Assembly (NCBI GenBank): GCA_946623365.1
Contig: CAMORE010000122.1
Span: 1-5,226, forward strand
Length of the DNA stretch: 5,226 nt
From: an uncultured Acinetobacter sp.
Lineage (GTDB): Bacteria > Cyanobacteriota > Vampirovibrionia > Gastranaerophilales > Gastranaerophilaceae
Direction: 5' to 3'
A program made the position numbers and the translations under genes. Under the pieces are notes generated by a model that made no database searches, had not been told where the DNA came from, and saw only the letters and a program-made list of their open reading frames with translations. Positions 1 to 5,226 of this stretch are shown here, in pieces (within the stretch, counting starts at the first letter, position 1; each line of letters starts with the position of its first letter).

Positions 1-125
1 TTTTGTGTATAAAAGATATAATAAAATCAATAAAATTTTTAAATATAAAAAGACCTGAAAAACTCCTTAATACCGATAATTCACATATTGAGCAAGTATT
101 ACCGTTTAATATAAAAAATTTATAG
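1..125 (+). CDS. 3' end of an unidentified plus-strand gene (partial)
   Basis: Reading from base 3, the plus strand is open for 40 codons up to a TAG at 123-125, with the gene's start outside the window. The peptide is Lys/Ile/Asn-rich and ends in HIEQVLPFNIKNL. Its composition is that of an ordinary soluble protein tail, and it lies in the same AT-rich codon style as the other genes. I do not recognise the family. It would be convergent with hydF, whose stop lies 32 bases further on, which is a common arrangement. In DNA this AT-rich a 40-codon open frame can occur by chance, so the call depends on what lies upstream of the window. Confidence 0.45.
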   Translation, partial: LCIKDIIKSIKFLNIKRPEKLLNTDNSHIEQVLPFNIKNL

Positions 126-133
126 CCTATAAA
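112..133 (-). terminator. weak candidate terminator for hydF
   Basis: Bases 119-125 and 127-133 form a perfect inverted repeat (TTTATAG / CTATAAA) around base 126. On the minus strand it is followed by a run of six T (plus-strand A at 113-118). It sits 25-45 bases beyond the hydF stop, the right place for an intrinsic terminator. The stem is almost entirely A-T and has only a three-base loop, so it would be weak. It also overlaps the stop codon of the convergent partial gene. Confidence 0.28.
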
Positions 134-157
134 ATAATTTTCCTGCTTCTTGCTGTT

Positions 158-1342
158 TTATTTAAAAATCTTAAGCGCTCTATCTAAAATTCCATTCATA
201 TAAGCAATTGCCATACCGTAATTCACAATATGAATTCCTTGTTCAACAGCACGTTTAGTTCTTGATTTCATTTCTTGTTCATTTAGCATACATCCGCCGC
301 AATGAATGATAAGAGAATATTTTGACAAATCCTGCGGAAACTCTCCGCCTTGAGTAAATTCAAAGTTTACGTTTTTTTTGGAAAAATCTTTTATCCATTT
401 AGGAAATTTAACTGTGCCGATATCATTACATTGTCTGTGATGAGTACACCCTTCTGATATCAATACCGTATCACCGTCTTTTAATTTTGAAATTTGATTT
501 GCGCCATCTAATAACTTGTTTAGGCTTCCTTTATAATTAGCCATTAATATGGAAAAAGAAGTTAAAATAATATTTTCAGGAACAATGGACTTAACTTGAT
601 TAAACACCTGAGAATCTGTAATTACATATTTTGGCTTGACGACTTTCAAAACACTTTCAAGTTCATCTGTCTGACAACAAATCGCACTTGCATGAGCATC
701 CAATATTTCTCGTAAAGTATTTTGCTGAGGCAAAATTATTCTTCCTTTCGGTGCAGACTCATCTATCGGAATAACCAGAATAACAACATCCCCTGCATTT
801 AATTTATCACGTATAATAAACTTTTCTTCTCTTCTGTGTTCATTAATGATATGCCCAAGCTTTTCCTTTAATTCATTTATTCCGTCACCGTTTTTTGCAC
901 TGACATAAAGCACATCATCTTTATTATCAATATTTATAGTATTTATTAAATCAGATTTATTATATACAACTAAATAATTTATTTTTCTTTTTTTAAACTC
1001 TTCTATTAATTCTTTATCTTCATCTTTAATCCCTATACTTGAATCGATTACAAGAACAGCAATATCCGTCTTATCCAGAACTTGTTTTGTTTTTTGAATT
1101 CTAAGTTTCCCAAGTGAATTATCCTTGTCGTTTATGCCTGCCGTATCAATAATAACAACAGGCCCGAGCGGCAAAATTTCCATAGCTTTTTCAACCGGAT
1201 CTGTTGTTGTTCCTCTTACATCTGATACAACTGCCAAATTTTGATTGGTTATCCCATTGACTAAAGAGGATTTTCCCGAATTTGTGCATCCAAAAAATGA
1301 TATATGAGGCCTTTCTGATTTTGTTATACTTGTTAACGACAT
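158..1342 (-). CDS. hydF: [FeFe]-hydrogenase H-cluster maturation GTPase HydF
   Basis: HydF is the scaffold on which the di-iron subcluster of the [FeFe]-hydrogenase H-cluster is completed, with HydE and HydG, before transfer to the apo-hydrogenase in the cytoplasm. The 394-residue product is full length for the family. The N-terminal Era/TrmE-like GTPase domain (residues about 10-170) shows the P-loop GCTNSGKS (18-25), the switch I threonines in GTTTDP (44-49), DTAG (66-69), NKSD (128-131) and SAK (148-150). The C-terminal domain keeps the family's iron-sulphur ligands: C299-x-H301, then H347-C348-x-x-C351, separated by about 45 residues. The start at 1342 has a good ribosome binding site (AAAAGGA on the minus strand, 9 bases upstream). 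The gene stands alone here: hydE, hydG and the hydrogenase are not in the window. No frameshift or missing key residue was seen. Confidence 0.97.
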   Translation of the reverse strand: MSLTSITKSERPHISFFGCTNSGKSSLVNGITNQNLAVVSDVRGTTTDPVEKAMEILPLGPVVIIDTAGINDKDNSLGKLRIQKTKQVLDKTDIAVLVIDSSIGIKDEDKELIEEFKKRKINYLVVYNKSDLINTINIDNKDDVLYVSAKNGDGINELKEKLGHIINEHRREEKFIIRDKLNAGDVVILVIPIDESAPKGRIILPQQNTLREILDAHASAICCQTDELESVLKVVKPKYVITDSQVFNQVKSIVPENIILTSFSILMANYKGSLNKLLDGANQISKLKDGDTVLISEGCTHHRQCNDIGTVKFPKWIKDFSKKNVNFEFTQGGEFPQDLSKYSLIIHCGGCMLNEQEMKSRTKRAVEQGIHIVNYGMAIAYMNGILDRALKIFK

Positions 1343-1351
1343 TTTTTAGAA

Positions 1352-1358
1352 TCCTTTT
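1352..1358 (-). promoter_or_regulatory. ribosome binding site of hydF
   Basis: The minus strand reads AAAAGGA, 9 bases before the hydF ATG. It is a close match to the anti-Shine-Dalgarno complement and supports the start at 1342. The divergent gene at 1420 has no comparable site. Confidence 0.7.
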
Positions 1359-1385
1359 ACCTTAACTATTTATATTTATTATAAT
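1356..1385 (+). promoter_or_regulatory. sigma-70-type promoter for the ART-like gene
   Basis: A -35-like TTTACC (1356-1361) is followed after 18 bases by a perfect -10 TATAAT (1380-1385). The predicted transcription start near 1392 leaves a leader of about 28 bases before the ATG at 1420. That leader is T/A-rich and holds no Shine-Dalgarno sequence. Confidence 0.5.
1378..1383 (-). promoter_or_regulatory. -10 element candidate for hydF, overlapping the divergent -10
   Basis: Read on the minus strand, 1383-1378 is also TATAAT, because the plus sequence TTATTATAATA is almost a palindrome. This places a minus-strand start about 30 bases ahead of the hydF ATG. No convincing -35 is visible near 1400-1407, where the minus strand is only A-rich, so the assignment is tentative. 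Confidence 0.35.
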
Positions 1386-1419
1386 AGCAAAAAATTTTTT
1401 TATTGTTTTTACTTATTAT

Positions 1420-2745
1420 ATGCAAGTAAATACTATACCAACTTACTATAATTTATATAATAGAAGACCAAATAAATCTGTTGCTTTTAAATCAAATTCT
1501 ATCGCAGATTGTTTTGTTAAAACATCATCTAAAACTATTTCGGAATTTGAGATTAAAAATCTAATTTCCGGCATGTTATCTAATATAAAAACTACAAATA
1601 CTTATAAAAGCGGTTTAGATAAAAAGCTTGAAAATGTTATATTATCGAATAAAAAAGAATACTATGTTTTAAAAAATCCTAACCTGAGTGAAAATAATTC
1701 AAATGCTTATTTTAAAGGATGGAAGCATTTAACTGAAGAACAAAAAATAAAATTAATAACAGATATTGCTAACAGGAATAACTGCAAGTATGTTGATTTT
1801 TGGAAAACACATCCTGACATTTTATACGCTTATGTTAATGCAAACAGTTTTGCTCCGTCTCAAGTAAAATACTTTAATGATGAGACTTGGGACTTGGTTG
1901 TTCAATCTTTGATGCAGACTGTATGCAGCAAAGACAGAGATTCAATTATAAATGCGGTTAATAAATATAAACACGATTTTTACAGTCAGGCAATTAATAC
2001 AATGCTGCGTATTAAAGATATATTATCAGATATTAATAATTCAAAACAAAATAAAACATTAACAAAAGAATACGTAATAAAACAGAAAGAAAAATTAAGC
2101 TCTATATTGCTTTCTGACGGAGCAAAATTTGGTGAAGATAAACAAGAAGAAAGCAAGATATTATTTTCAATCGTAAATGCCGTAGAAGATATCAATTTGT
2201 CACCTGAAGAGTTATTACAGAATTTAAAAAAGTCATTAAACCCTATTAAAAAATTTTGGAAAGTATATTCTTTAGAAAATGTCGTTTCAGATATAAAAAA
2301 AGGGTTTTTAAAATCCGGTAAAAAAGATAAACTAATCCCTTTATGGAGAGATGACAGCGAAAAAATATTTGCTCAGACCTTCCATAATGGTATTAGTATA
2401 TCTACTTTATTGGGACGGGCAAAATACAGACCCGAACTTAGAAAAGAAATATTAAATTACTTTAATACAGAACACCCTATAATTAAACAAGCAGGATTCC
2501 TGTCAACTGCAATAAAACCATATGAATTTATGAAAAAAAATATTAAGTGGGAACTAACATTAGATGAAGGAGTAGAGCGCGCCTATATTAGTGATTTATG
2601 CAGTCTTTGGAGTCATTCTGACGGAGAAATGACAGAAGCTGAAGTTTTAATAGAACCTTGTTATATTAGAGTAAAGAATGCTTGTTATAACAAAGACACT
2701 TTAGTTTTAAAAGGTGCTGTATTAAAGGAACCTCAAAAAACTTAA
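1420..2745 (+). CDS. hypothetical protein with a C-terminal ADP-ribosyltransferase-like domain
   Basis: A 441-residue Lys/Asn-rich protein without a signal peptide or membrane segment. The C-terminal part (about 305-435) has the order of motifs of the ADP-ribosyltransferase exoenzyme fold (R-S-E class): hydrophobic/GIS segment (TFHNGISIS, 320-328), the STS-like strand GFLSTA (359-364), and an ExE motif in TEAEVLI (405-411, glutamates 406 and 408) followed by beta strands. Spacing from STS to ExE (44 residues) and from the GIS segment to STS (about 39) is close to that of VIP2-type enzymes. The arginine normally just before the Gly is absent (H322-N323-G324), so activity is doubtful. The region 1-300 is mostly helical and unrecognised; it opens with a Tyr/Asn-rich stretch and the element VAFKSN (21-26). 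Start: ATG 1420 is the first in frame but has no Shine-Dalgarno. In families of this fold, roles range from toxins and effectors to host-protein modification; none can be assigned here. Confidence 0.85.
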   Translation: MQVNTIPTYYNLYNRRPNKSVAFKSNSIADCFVKTSSKTISEFEIKNLISGMLSNIKTTNTYKSGLDKKLENVILSNKKEYYVLKNPNLSENNSNAYFKGWKHLTEEQKIKLITDIANRNNCKYVDFWKTHPDILYAYVNANSFAPSQVKYFNDETWDLVVQSLMQTVCSKDRDSIINAVNKYKHDFYSQAINTMLRIKDILSDINNSKQNKTLTKEYVIKQKEKLSSILLSDGAKFGEDKQEESKILFSIVNAVEDINLSPEELLQNLKKSLNPIKKFWKVYSLENVVSDIKKGFLKSGKKDKLIPLWRDDSEKIFAQTFHNGISISTLLGRAKYRPELRKEILNYFNTEHPIIKQAGFLSTAIKPYEFMKKNIKWELTLDEGVERAYISDLCSLWSHSDGEMTEAEVLIEPCYIRVKNACYNKDTLVLKGAVLKEPQKT

Positions 2746-2838
2746 TCTTTACATTATACAAATATATCACACTTAACATCGGAATTTATATATTGCTCTA
2801 CATTTATACAAGTTCACATACTCTGTATTGATAATCTA
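2746..2838. other. gene-free spacer upstream of the riboswitch promoter
   Basis: AT-rich sequence with stops in all frames, no credible small gene and no clear intrinsic terminator for the preceding gene. The whole gap from 2746 to 3057 has no gene; its second half is filled by the promoter and riboswitch described separately. Confidence 0.6.
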
Positions 2839-2867
2839 TTTACATTTAAATCTGTATATTTTAAAAT
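2839..2867 (+). promoter_or_regulatory. sigma-70-type promoter of the riboswitch operon
   Basis: TTTACA (2839-2844) and TAAAAT (2862-2867) are separated by 17 bases, a near-consensus arrangement. The predicted start near 2874 lies just before the riboswitch core at about 2881, leaving room for only a short 5' P1 strand. If P1 were to reach further upstream (TATTTAC at 2837-2843 can pair with GTAAATA at 2951-2957), the real promoter would have to be elsewhere, which is the main doubt. Confidence 0.5.
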
Positions 2868-2873
2868 AAGCAT

Positions 2874-3050
2874 ATAAATTTAATAAGGGAAACAAGGGGT
2901 GAAAGTCCCCGACTGTACCGCAGCCGTCAAAGCCGGAATACCTGTGAGGGGTAAATAAAGCTAATATTTATTTTACCCGATAGATGTCGAGTTTCGAGTT
3001 AAAACTCAGACAAGGATATTCTTCTGTTGCGGGAGTCGTAAGAGAGGAAT
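2874..3050 (+). ncRNA. cobalamin (B12) riboswitch with translational expression platform
   Basis: The core shows the hallmarks of the cobalamin riboswitch: TTTAATAAGGGAA (2879-2892), a P4 hairpin with GGGG/CCCC arms (2896-2899, 2907-2910), a P5 hairpin with arms GACUG and CCGUC (one mismatch; 2911-2928) and CCGCA in its loop, and the B12-box AAGCCGGAATACCTGT (2930-2945). Only a few bases separate P5 from the B12 box, so the usual peripheral P7-P11 region of 50-80 bases is missing. Three hairpins follow: 2949-2978 (11 pairs, one bulged T), 2985-3012 (10 pairs, one bulged A), and 3018-3050 (8 pairs with one G-U). The loop of the last one (GUUGCGG, 3026-3032) can form seven pairs with the P5 loop side (CCGCAGC, 2918-2924), matching the known L5-L13 kissing interaction. 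That last hairpin contains the Shine-Dalgarno of the gene at 3058, so bound cobalamin should block its translation. P1 is not clearly identified. Confidence 0.9.
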
Positions 3051-3056
3051 TTTTTT
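3018..3056 (+). promoter_or_regulatory. riboswitch hairpin masking the ribosome binding site (P13-like), with trailing U-run
   Basis: ATTCTTCT (3018-3025) pairs with AGAGGAAT (3043-3050). The 3' arm carries the Shine-Dalgarno GAGAGGA (3042-3048), whose spacing of 9 bases to the TTG at 3058 is ideal. Seven T follow at 3050-3056, so the same hairpin could also act as a weak transcription terminator. The stem is short and A/U-rich, and its 17-base loop is needed for the tertiary contact, so translational control is the likelier main mechanism. Confidence 0.75.
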
Positions 3057-3057
3057 A

Positions 3058-3741
3058 TTGTCTAATCCTTTGCAAAGCGTTAATAACATGAATAAAACCG
3101 GATTATGTCCGCATGGTACGATTCCCGGAGCTTGTCCTATTTGTTCCGGAATGGGCAGCGGAGGAGGCAGAGTTGGCGAACGCCCGCAAAAAGCAGGTGA
3201 AATGAGCTATCATGAGTGCGCAATGATTGGAGCAATGATGAGAGCAAGAGAAGCTCAACAGAAAATGCACGAACAAACCCTTTTACACAGAGCTGAAAAT
3301 TTAAAAAACTTTGAGCAGAATCTTATGCGTATGGCAGAAAAATTGGCAAATTTTGCTTTGCAGATTCAAAAGTCTTTACCTCTTAAACCGGCTGCTTTAA
3401 TCATAAATACTATTATCGTCCCTATTATTAATACAGCTGCAAATTTTATCTCTAATATTGGAGAAAAATTTGCACAAATCAGAGAAAAATTTATTGATAT
3501 TCAAGATAAACTAAATGCTATTTTCGGGGAAGCAAAAGCTTTTATAGAAAAAAAAGTTTCAGAATTTGTAAGTATAATAAAATCAAAATTTGACGGATTG
3601 TTTAAAATATTTAAGCGCAATAATACTAAAGATGATGAAACAAAAATAGACGAAGATAAAAAGATATTCAGACTAAAATCTTTTATTCAAAAGATATTGG
3701 GGAAGCATAAAAATGATTCAGAAAATAAATCAGGATCTTGA
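3058..3741 (+). CDS. B12-riboswitch-controlled protein with N-terminal CxH/CxxC motif, function unknown
   Basis: A 227-residue protein I cannot assign to a named family. The start is TTG at 3058, chosen because GAGAGGA lies 9 bases upstream; the next candidate, ATG at 3088 (residue 11), has no ribosome binding site. Residues 17-31 read CPHGTIPGACPICSG: C17-x-H19-x6-C26-x-x-C29, a likely metal (zinc or iron) site, followed by a Gly-rich hinge (32-38) and H52/C54. Residues 60-107 form a charged amphipathic, coiled-coil-like helix. Residues 108-134 are the most hydrophobic part (around AALIINTIIVPIIN) but are broken by Pro/Asn/Thr, so membrane contact rather than clear spanning is likely. Residues 135-187 are again amphipathic, and the tail is highly charged. 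No signal peptide is seen. It overlaps the next gene by 29 bases and should be translationally coupled to it. Riboswitch control implies expression when cobalamin is low; a link to corrinoid handling is inference only. Confidence 0.88.
   Translation: MSNPLQSVNNMNKTGLCPHGTIPGACPICSGMGSGGGRVGERPQKAGEMSYHECAMIGAMMRAREAQQKMHEQTLLHRAENLKNFEQNLMRMAEKLANFALQIQKSLPLKPAALIINTIIVPIINTAANFISNIGEKFAQIREKFIDIQDKLNAIFGEAKAFIEKKVSEFVSIIKSKFDGLFKIFKRNNTKDDETKIDEDKKIFRLKSFIQKILGKHKNDSENKSGS
3699..3705 (+). promoter_or_regulatory. ribosome binding site of the membrane-protein gene, inside the upstream gene
   Basis: GGGGAAG ends 7 bases before the ATG at 3713. It lies within the last codons of the upstream gene, so ribosomes finishing that gene can re-initiate here, which would extend the riboswitch control to the second gene. 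Confidence 0.5.
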
Positions 3742-5226
3742 AAGTTCAAGACATCAAAAAAACATGACAAATACTCAAAAAAGAAATGACTACTTTGTAA
3801 AAGAAGGAGTTATTGTAAATTCGTATGTAAAAGACCCTAATCTGTCATTGGATGAAACCTATGATTCACTTGTTATATCCAAAAATCATATTGAATTACC
3901 TGAAAAACTTAAGGAAAGAGATAAAAAAAGTATAAATCCGATTATTCCTATTTGCGGAGTCACTGTTGGCGTAATGGGTTTATTAGGCGGTTTTACAGCT
4001 ATGATGAAAAAGTTTTCAAAAGGAAAACTCGAATCGACAAAAGAGTACTTGCTTCCCGGAATTACAAGAAATCACTGCATTAATAATGAAATTCATCAAA
4101 GTATTTTTTCAATGATTCAATCGCCAAACAGAAAAACAATATTAGCTTCACTGGGTGTAATAACTCTTGGTGCAATGGCTTTTATGGGTAAAATATTTAT
4201 AGACGGTTTTAAAGAAGTATGGGTAAAAAATCAAGAAGCGGATATACAAAAAAATCTTCAAGAAAACCTGATTGCTGTTGAAACACAAAGTTTTTCAGGA
4301 AAATTACAAATTATTAGAAGTATGCTTTCATCAAAAGCAAAAATATTTTCCGAAGAATTAAGTTTTAAGGGAGAAGGTACTTCTATTCAAAATAGAAAAG
4401 TACAATTTTTAAGTAAAGACGACAAAAACAATGAATCTAAAACACAAAAAGATAAAAATTTATATATATTGGGAGGAGTTACACTTCTGTCCATACTTGG
4501 TTTAGGATATTTTGCAGTAAGAAATATCAGAAAAAGTGATGAATTCATAAAAAAAGGAATAAACAATACAAAAACCGGAATAGATTTAATCATAGATGAA
4601 TTCAACTCAGGTAAACCGATAAATCATCTGGAAGGTAATAACGGTGAAATTTTATCAGGGAAGAAAGCATATAAATATCTTTTGGAAAATATGCTCGAAT
4701 CTATTTATGCAAAACCTGATGAAGTCGAGAAGGCAGTCAATAAAATGCAATTACCGCAACAAGAAAAGGAAGAGTTTATAAAGCATATAAAGGACTCAAT
4801 GAATCAAGCAACAGAAAAAGTTAATCCTACAATAGGCGGTTCGGGAAGAAATAAAATAACATATTTTTCTCATGTAAATGATTATTTATCCTTCTTCTAT
4901 GACTGGCTCATGAATCCGAAAAACCCACAGTTTAAAAATTTATTTTTTGGTATAGCCGGTGTTTCAGCTTTAGCATATGGCGGGAAAGCTGCCGCAGAAG
5001 CCGTTAAAGAAGTTCAAGTAAAAAAATATTCCGCAGAAATAGAGCTGAACCTTCAAAAAAGACTTGTTGCAACAGAGCTTCGTAATTTTAAAGCAAAAAA
5101 AGATTCTGCTATCGAACCTTTATGCCAAGAATTTATGCACCAGAAGAAAGAAGGTAAATCTCCGGAAGAATTAAAAGTAGTTGCCGATAATATTTTATTT
5201 GAAATTAAAAACGGCCCGCCGTTTGT
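3713..5226 (+). CDS. large multi-spanning membrane protein, function unknown (3' end outside window)
   Basis: An uninterrupted frame of 504 complete codons plus two bases runs from ATG 3713 to the window edge, so the protein is longer than seen. I do not recognise the family. Four hydrophobic segments are likely membrane helices: about 75-97 (IIPICGVTVGVMGLLGGF), 142-163 (TILASLGVITLGAMAFMGK), 250-269 (YILGGVTLLSILGLGYFAV) and 408-424 (LFFGIAGVSALAYGG). Between them are long Lys/Glu-rich soluble segments: a helical, coiled-coil-like stretch at 165-235, a larger domain at 275-405, and another charged helix from 425 on. There is no N-terminal signal peptide, no ABC or TonB motif, no nucleotide-binding motif and no B12-binding DxHxxG motif in the visible part. 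The start is supported by GGGGAAG 7 bases upstream; a later ATG at codon 18 is possible. It shares 29 bases with the preceding gene and is probably co-regulated by the cobalamin riboswitch. Confidence 0.9.
   Translation, partial: MIQKINQDLESSRHQKNMTNTQKRNDYFVKEGVIVNSYVKDPNLSLDETYDSLVISKNHIELPEKLKERDKKSINPIIPICGVTVGVMGLLGGFTAMMKKFSKGKLESTKEYLLPGITRNHCINNEIHQSIFSMIQSPNRKTILASLGVITLGAMAFMGKIFIDGFKEVWVKNQEADIQKNLQENLIAVETQSFSGKLQIIRSMLSSKAKIFSEELSFKGEGTSIQNRKVQFLSKDDKNNESKTQKDKNLYILGGVTLLSILGLGYFAVRNIRKSDEFIKKGINNTKTGIDLIIDEFNSGKPINHLEGNNGEILSGKKAYKYLLENMLESIYAKPDEVEKAVNKMQLPQQEKEEFIKHIKDSMNQATEKVNPTIGGSGRNKITYFSHVNDYLSFFYDWLMNPKNPQFKNLFFGIAGVSALAYGGKAAAEAVKEVQVKKYSAEIELNLQKRLVATELRNFKAKKDSAIEPLCQEFMHQKKEGKSPEELKVVADNILFEIKNGPPF

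Noticed and set aside
1986..2195. 69-codon open frame on the minus strand
   Set aside because: It lies wholly inside the 441-residue plus-strand gene, has no ribosome binding site evidence and a composition typical of an antisense shadow.
2347..2349. R310 as the catalytic arginine of the ART-like domain
   Set aside because: It lies 52 residues before the STS-like motif and is not followed by Gly, whereas the GIS segment at 324-326 fits the usual spacing. It is kept only as a fallback possibility.
2746..2838. Terminator or small gene after the ART-like gene
   Set aside because: No GC-containing hairpin with a T-run and no start codon with a usable frame were found; only AT-rich sequence.
3088..3741. 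ATG start at residue 11 for the 227-residue protein
   Set aside because: There is no Shine-Dalgarno before it, while TTG 3058 has GAGAGGA at ideal spacing, and that site is the one masked by the riboswitch hairpin.
4387..4605. 72-codon open frame on the minus strand
   Set aside because: It lies inside the long plus-strand membrane-protein frame; its Phe/Leu/Ser-rich composition is what the complement of Lys/Asn/Glu codons gives.
1..5226. CRISPR array, tRNA, rRNA, insertion sequence or attachment site
   Set aside because: No regularly spaced direct repeats, no cloverleaf or rRNA-like segment, no transposase or terminal inverted repeats were seen on either strand.

Overview
The window is AT-rich bacterial DNA (about one third G+C by eye) with short intergenic gaps, TAA/TGA/TAG stops and Shine-Dalgarno sites on some genes. 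Three things suggest an anaerobic gut-type bacterium: an [FeFe]-hydrogenase maturase, a cobalamin riboswitch, and several lineage-specific hypothetical proteins. The style of the hypothetical proteins, with N-termini rich in Asn/Tyr followed by a short Phe-Lys-Ser or Phe-Lys-Gly element, reminds me of Gastranaerophilales (Vampirovibrionia/Melainabacteria). That assignment is recollection and inference, not proof; a low-GC Firmicute is the main alternative.

Layout: (1) 1-125, the last 40 codons of an unidentified plus-strand gene. (2) 158-1342, minus strand, a complete hydF, the GTPase/[4Fe-4S] scaffold for assembly of the [FeFe]-hydrogenase H-cluster, convergent with the gene before it. (3) 1343-1419, a 77-base divergent promoter region with a nearly palindromic -10 element readable on both strands. 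(4) 1420-2745, plus strand, a 441-residue protein whose last 130 or so residues look like an ADP-ribosyltransferase fold (FLSTA and EAE motifs) but lack an arginine at the expected position. (5) 2746-3057, a gene-free leader holding a promoter and a cobalamin (B12) riboswitch with a compact aptamer. Its 3' hairpin covers the ribosome binding site of the next gene, and the loop of that hairpin can pair with the aptamer's P5 loop. (6) 3058-3741, a 227-residue protein starting at TTG, with an N-terminal C-x-H-x6-C-x-x-C motif and a long helical, amphipathic body. (7) 3713 to the window end, overlapping the previous gene by 29 bases, a large protein with about four predicted membrane segments that runs off the window.

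The most interesting unit is regions 5-7. A well-formed B12 riboswitch controls translation of two overlapping genes, neither of which is a recognisable B12 transporter, B12 biosynthesis enzyme or B12-independent isozyme. By logic of the switch, the pair should be made when cobalamin is scarce. A role in corrinoid acquisition or in a B12-sparing process is therefore the natural hypothesis, but nothing in the protein sequences proves it.
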